From: CAIWHR01 sp963726765
GTDB taxonomy: Bacteria > Pseudomonadota > Gammaproteobacteria > Burkholderiales > Casimicrobiaceae
Direction of reading: 5' to 3'
Length of the DNA: 64,000 nucleotides
Assembly (NCBI GenBank): GCA_963726765.1
Contig: CAVSDH010000005.1
Location: 248,001 to 312,000, forward strand
The notes beneath the pieces were generated by a model. The model saw only the letters and a program-made list of their open reading frames with translations, made no database searches and was not told the origin of the DNA. The position numbers and the translations under genes were made by a program. Positions 61,107 to 64,000 of this stretch are shown in pieces. Position 1 is the first letter of the stretch; the number at the start of each line of letters is the position of its first letter.

Positions 61107-61472
61107 ATGGCGTTCGATGAAGGTCTTGCCCAGCGGATTCGCGACTGCCTGCATCGACGGGCGGGTATCACCGAAAAGAAGATGTTCGGTGGGCTGGCGT
61201 TCATGGCCAACGGCCACATGTTCGTCGGCGTGACCGGCGATTTCCTGATGGCGCGGGTCGGCCCAATCGAGTACGAACCCGCGCTGAAAAAGCCGCATGT
61301 CCGGGAGATGGATTTCACCGGAAAGCCGATGAAGGGGTACGTCTACGTCGACGCGCCGGCTCTCGAGTCCGACCGGGAACTGCTACGTTGGATGGAGACC
61401 TGTCTGCACTTCGTCGCCTCGCTTCCGCCGAATAGCCTCGATCCACAATCTGGCGGACGGCTTCTTCCTTGA
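61107..61472 (+). CDS. TfoX N-terminal-domain protein, C-terminus fused to an IS remnant
   Basis: A 121-residue protein with a TfoX/Sxy N-terminal domain: RAGITEKKMFGGLAFMANGH, LMARVGPIEYEPALKKPHVR and FTGKPMKGYVYVDAPAL. Stand-alone members of this family occur widely and are not proven competence regulators. Homology ends at FVASLPP, near 61428. The last dozen residues (NSLDPQSGGRLLP) are read from sequence antisense to a transposase fragment, so the native stop has been lost. The protein is probably still folded. Confidence 0.87.
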   Translation: MAFDEGLAQRIRDCLHRRAGITEKKMFGGLAFMANGHMFVGVTGDFLMARVGPIEYEPALKKPHVREMDFTGKPMKGYVYVDAPALESDRELLRWMETCLHFVASLPPNSLDPQSGGRLLP

Positions 61473-61590
61473 ATTCTGGCGTAAATCGCTGGGTACTCAT
61501 GGCCTTCCTCCTATGCTCAAATCATAGGTCCGGACTGCTCACGAAACCAGGGGAAGTCCAACAGGGGAAGTCCAACAGGGGAAGTCCACT
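61429..61590 (-). pseudogene. IS3-type transposase OrfA fragment with element end
   Basis: ATG 61500 starts MSTQRFTPEFKEEAVRQIVD, the N-terminus of an IS3-family OrfA of a different subgroup from the intact IS nearby. The match stops after RGYS at about 61429, where the tfoX gene begins on the other strand. The sequence beyond 61500 includes a triplicated 14-mer likely derived from the element's end. Only about 160 bp survive. Confidence 0.8.
61548..61589. repeat. Three tandem 14-bp repeats
   Basis: The 14-mer CAGGGGAAGTCCAA occurs three times head to tail (61548-61561, 61562-61575, 61576-61589; the last base of the third copy differs). It borders the IS remnant and lies just beyond the 3' end of kdpE, so it may be an amplified IS end. 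Confidence 0.9.
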
Positions 61591-61611
61591 GTCCACGAAA
61601 CGTGGGTAACT

Positions 61612-62307
61612 TCACTGTTCAACAAGTCGGTATCCGACCGCAGTCTCGGTCAACAGGTACCGTGGCTGCGCGGGATCGGCTTCGAGTTTCTGTCGAAGAT
61701 GGCTCATGTGGATGCGCACGTAATGGTCGCGGTCCAGATAGGCCGGCCCCCAGACGTGCTGCAGAATCTGGCGGTGGGTGAGGACCTTGCCGGCATTGCG
61801 CACGAGAAATGCGACCAGCCGATACTCGGTCGGACTCAGGTGAACCTCGGATTGTCCTTTGCGTACGACGCGCGCCTCCTGATCGACCTCCACGTCACCG
61901 AATCGAAACGTCTTCGTCTCCTGATGCGAGGCCGTTCCCGCGCGGCGCAGATTGGCGCGGACGCGGGCCAGCAGCTCGCCCGTGCTGAACGGCTTGGTAA
62001 GGTAATCGTCGGCGCCGGCGTCAAGGGCCGCAATCTTGTCCTGCTCGTCGGATCGGGCCGACAGAACGATGACCGGGACTGTCGACCACCCCCGCAGGTC
62101 ACGTAGCAGATCGACGCCGTCTCCATCGGGCAGCCCGAGATCCAGGATGACCAGGTCCGGCTTTTGCGTCCCTGCGTCGATCAGTCCTTGGCGCATCGTT
62201 CCCGACTCCACGACGTTCCAGCTTTCCGCTTCCAATGCCATTCGCACGAAGCGGCGAATCGGCGCTTCGTCCTCGACTATCAGCGCAGTTGGTTGCGGCG
62301 CGTTCAC
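61612..62307 (-). CDS. kdpE: KDP operon response regulator KdpE
   Basis: A 231-residue OmpR-family regulator of the high-affinity potassium pump. The receiver has phospho-acceptor Asp56 in LVILDLGLPDGDG, the switch region VIVLSARSDE and Lys in DYLTKPFS. The C-terminal winged helix (about 130-228) contains VHLSPTEYRLVAFLVRNAGK and LTHRQILQHVWGPAYLDRDH. Its start overlaps the end of kdpD by 4 bp. No kdpFABC genes are in the window; they should lie beyond 64000. Confidence 0.95.
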   Translation of the reverse strand: MNAPQPTALIVEDEAPIRRFVRMALEAESWNVVESGTMRQGLIDAGTQKPDLVILDLGLPDGDGVDLLRDLRGWSTVPVIVLSARSDEQDKIAALDAGADDYLTKPFSTGELLARVRANLRRAGTASHQETKTFRFGDVEVDQEARVVRKGQSEVHLSPTEYRLVAFLVRNAGKVLTHRQILQHVWGPAYLDRDHYVRIHMSHLRQKLEADPAQPRYLLTETAVGYRLVEQ

Positions 62308-64000
62308 AATGCCATGCCCCCGCTTCGATGCGGCGATGACTCCACTTCGGCCTCGTCAGGGCCGGCCGGCGGATTTCCGAGGGGAAGGGTGAACACAAAT
62401 GAAGCACCGCCGCCCGGAGCCGGTGCAACGAAGATCCGGCCGCCATGAGCCTCGACGATGGCGCGCGCGATTGCAAGTCCCAGGCCGACGCCGGGGGTGT
62501 TCGATTCGCGGCCGACGCCACGAGTGAATTTCTCGAAGATCACGTTCTCCTGCCCTTTCGGCACCCCTGGGCCGAGGTCACTGACCGCGACCCGGAGGTT
62601 CGATCCGTCGGGTTCCGCGGTGATTCGTACTCGCGTATCAAGGGGAGTGTACTTGCCCGCGTTTTCCAACAGGTTGTACAGGACCCGCTCGATCAGCACT
62701 GCATCGATCTCCACCAACGGGGCGTCCTGAGCAATCGCTACTTCGACCGGTCGGCTGCCGAGCGCCGGACGGGCCGAATTGATCGCGCTTCCGATCACTT
62801 CCTCGATCGGGTGCCATTTGCGACGCAGCGTCGTGTCGCCGGTCTCGATCCGGGCCATTTCGAGCAGGTTCTCGACGAGGGAGGCGAGCCGCCGCGATTG
62901 CGTCGCCAATTGGCGTGCGCTCTCCTGCTGCAACGTGCTCAGCGGCGGCTGGCTGGCCGACAGCGACTCGGCGATGCCGACCAGCGAAGCCAGCGGTGTG
63001 CGCAGGTCGTGGGAGAGGGCGGACAGCAACGAGTTGCGCAACCGCTCGGATTCCATCCTGAGCAATGCCTGCTGTGCGACTTCGACATAGTGGACGCGCT
63101 CGAGGGAAATGGCGGTGAGATAAGCGAACGTCTCGAGTTGCCGCCGCTGCTCCGGCACCAGCAGAACGTGCGTGGACTGCGGCTTCAGGATCAGGACACC
63201 GCGATTGCGCATCGGCGCGCGCAGCGGCAGGTACAGGCACCGGCGCCCCGCCAGGGTGTCGGTGCCGAGCCCGGCGGGTTGGGCGTTATCGAGCACCCAG
63301 CGCGCGGTTCCCTCGTCGGCGCCCTCGATTCTGGCGACCGCTGCGCCATCCAATCGATCCCGGGCATCGGGCACCAAGATCGCGGCGCGCCCCCGGAACT
63401 GCCCTTCGATGAACCGGGTAGCGACCTCGATAACCTGCTCGGTCTCAAGCAGGCCGGACAACTCGCGGGCGAATTCCGAGACCGCGCGCGAACGATCCTC
63501 GCGGGTGGAGGCGACCTTCGCCTGAAAGCGCAGACCGGCGGTGAGATTTCCGATCACCAGCGCGACTGCAAGCATCACGGCGAAGGTCACGACGTACTGA
63601 ACGTCGGACACCGCGAAGGAGAAGCGTGGCGGAACGAAGAAGAAATCGAACACGGCAACGCTCAGGAACGAAGCGAACACGGCCGGGCCGCGCCCGAGCC
63701 GTACGCCGATCAGCACTATCACGAGCAGAAACACCATGACGATGTTCGCCAGGTCGAAATGGGGCAGCAGCGGCGTTGCGGCGACCGCGACGGCCGCAAC
63801 GGCAAAGACACTCCAGCCGTACGCACGCCAACGCTTGGGGTCACGCGCGGCCGCGCCGTCTGGCGCTTCCACCGTCGCTGGCGACGGCGCCGCCCGAGAT
63901 TTCGCCGATTTACCAACCGCGACCACGTCCAGGTCATCGGCCAGTCCCCCCACACGCGAGATCAGCGATGGCGCGACAAACAACCATGGCTTTGCCTGTG
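62304..64000 (-). CDS. kdpD: Sensor histidine kinase KdpD, 3' part (runs off the window)
   Basis: Senses potassium limitation and turgor stress and phosphorylates KdpE. The frame is open to the window edge, so the N-terminal KdpD and part of the USP domain are missing; the first visible residues (AKPWLFVAPSLISRVGGLAD) include the end of the USP region. Then come four membrane helices (WSVFAVAAVAVAATPLLPHF onward), a GAF-like domain, the HisKA box LSALSHDLRTPLASLVGIAE with the phospho-His, and the ATPase with LLENAGKYTP, DLGPGVP and GVGLGLAIARAIV. About 565 residues are visible. Confidence 0.95.
   Translation of the reverse strand, partial: QAKPWLFVAPSLISRVGGLADDLDVVAVGKSAKSRAAPSPATVEAPDGAAARDPKRWRAYGWSVFAVAAVAVAATPLLPHFDLANIVMVFLLVIVLIGVRLGRGPAVFASFLSVAVFDFFFVPPRFSFAVSDVQYVVTFAVMLAVALVIGNLTAGLRFQAKVASTREDRSRAVSEFARELSGLLETEQVIEVATRFIEGQFRGRAAILVPDARDRLDGAAVARIEGADEGTARWVLDNAQPAGLGTDTLAGRRCLYLPLRAPMRNRGVLILKPQSTHVLLVPEQRRQLETFAYLTAISLERVHYVEVAQQALLRMESERLRNSLLSALSHDLRTPLASLVGIAESLSASQPPLSTLQQESARQLATQSRRLASLVENLLEMARIETGDTTLRRKWHPIEEVIGSAINSARPALGSRPVEVAIAQDAPLVEIDAVLIERVLYNLLENAGKYTPLDTRVRITAEPDGSNLRVAVSDLGPGVPKGQENVIFEKFTRGVGRESNTPGVGLGLAIARAIVEAHGGRIFVAPAPGGGASFVFTLPLGNPPAGPDEAEVESSPHRSGGMAL

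Noticed and set aside
61548..61589. Possible CRISPR array
   Set aside because: The 14-bp units are directly tandem with no spacers and there are no cas genes. It is a simple tandem repeat beside an IS remnant.

Overview
The window is a high-GC proteobacterial chromosome segment, most likely from a betaproteobacterium (Burkholderiales-like). The best evidence is the housekeeping order gltX, pyrG, kdsA, (MOSC), eno, ftsB at 1.9-8.1 kb, a PEP synthase with its PpsR regulator, and adjacent tRNA-Ala and tRNA-Glu genes. No species can be named from the sequence alone. Eight loci (gltX, the ribokinase, a secreted protein, ppsA, an SDR, mdtN, mdtO and the insertion-sequence orfA) carry single-base shifts. 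Several of these genes are normally essential, so small indel errors in the assembly are a serious alternative to real gene decay.

Layout. 0-9 kb: the end of a DUF2126 protein, then the core operon and a SpoU-type RNA methyltransferase. 9.7-20.2 kb: a two-way sugar catabolism locus. Its left arm (minus strand) has a ribokinase-like kinase, a FucU mutarotase, two ABC permeases, a sugar-binding protein and a DapA-family lyase. Its right arm (plus strand) has a TRAP transporter (P, Q, M), an aldo/keto reductase and a lactonase-type amidohydrolase. Together they suggest oxidative breakdown of L-fucose or a related sugar: mutarotation, oxidation to a lactone, lactone hydrolysis, and cleavage of a 2-keto-3-deoxy acid. 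20.2-26.5 kb: ppsR, a PHP phosphoesterase, a small XRE regulator, ppsA, a YgfX-like membrane protein and an SDR. 26.6-26.8 kb: the two tRNA genes.

Beyond the tRNAs the window becomes accessory in character. 27-30 kb holds an ABC_sub_bind protein, a GFA-family protein and a D-2-hydroxyacid dehydrogenase, separated by decayed spacers. 30.5-40.1 kb is a minus-strand block of exported proteins (GGSTSH-repeat protein, DUF2092 protein, small exported protein, outer-membrane channel-like protein, 835-residue sulfatase, SYLF protein). It ends in a stand-alone receiver, a FixJ-type regulator and a membrane PAS histidine kinase. 40.1-43.4 kb is a scrapyard: a truncated conserved protein, an integrase fragment interrupted by an array of five short hairpins, palindromic CGTCACNGTGACG repeats, a GIY-YIG protein and a fragment of ppk2. 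43.4-58.2 kb holds a DUF4239/patatin pair, an AraC regulator divergent from a ytcA-mdtNOP-like efflux operon, an intact ppk2, a VIT-like membrane protein, an outer-membrane-like protein, a SulP transporter, a DUF2252 protein and a ZIP transporter.

58.8-60.0 kb is a complete IS3-family (IS407-like) element with 36-37 bp inverted repeats. It is followed by a haloacid dehalogenase, a TfoX-domain protein whose end is fused to an IS remnant, and kdpE plus the 3' part of kdpD, which runs off the window.

The most interesting candidates for follow-up are the sulfatase/exported-protein locus with its own two-component system, the hairpin array, the CGTCACNGTGACG repeat cluster, and the duplicated ppk2 fragment.
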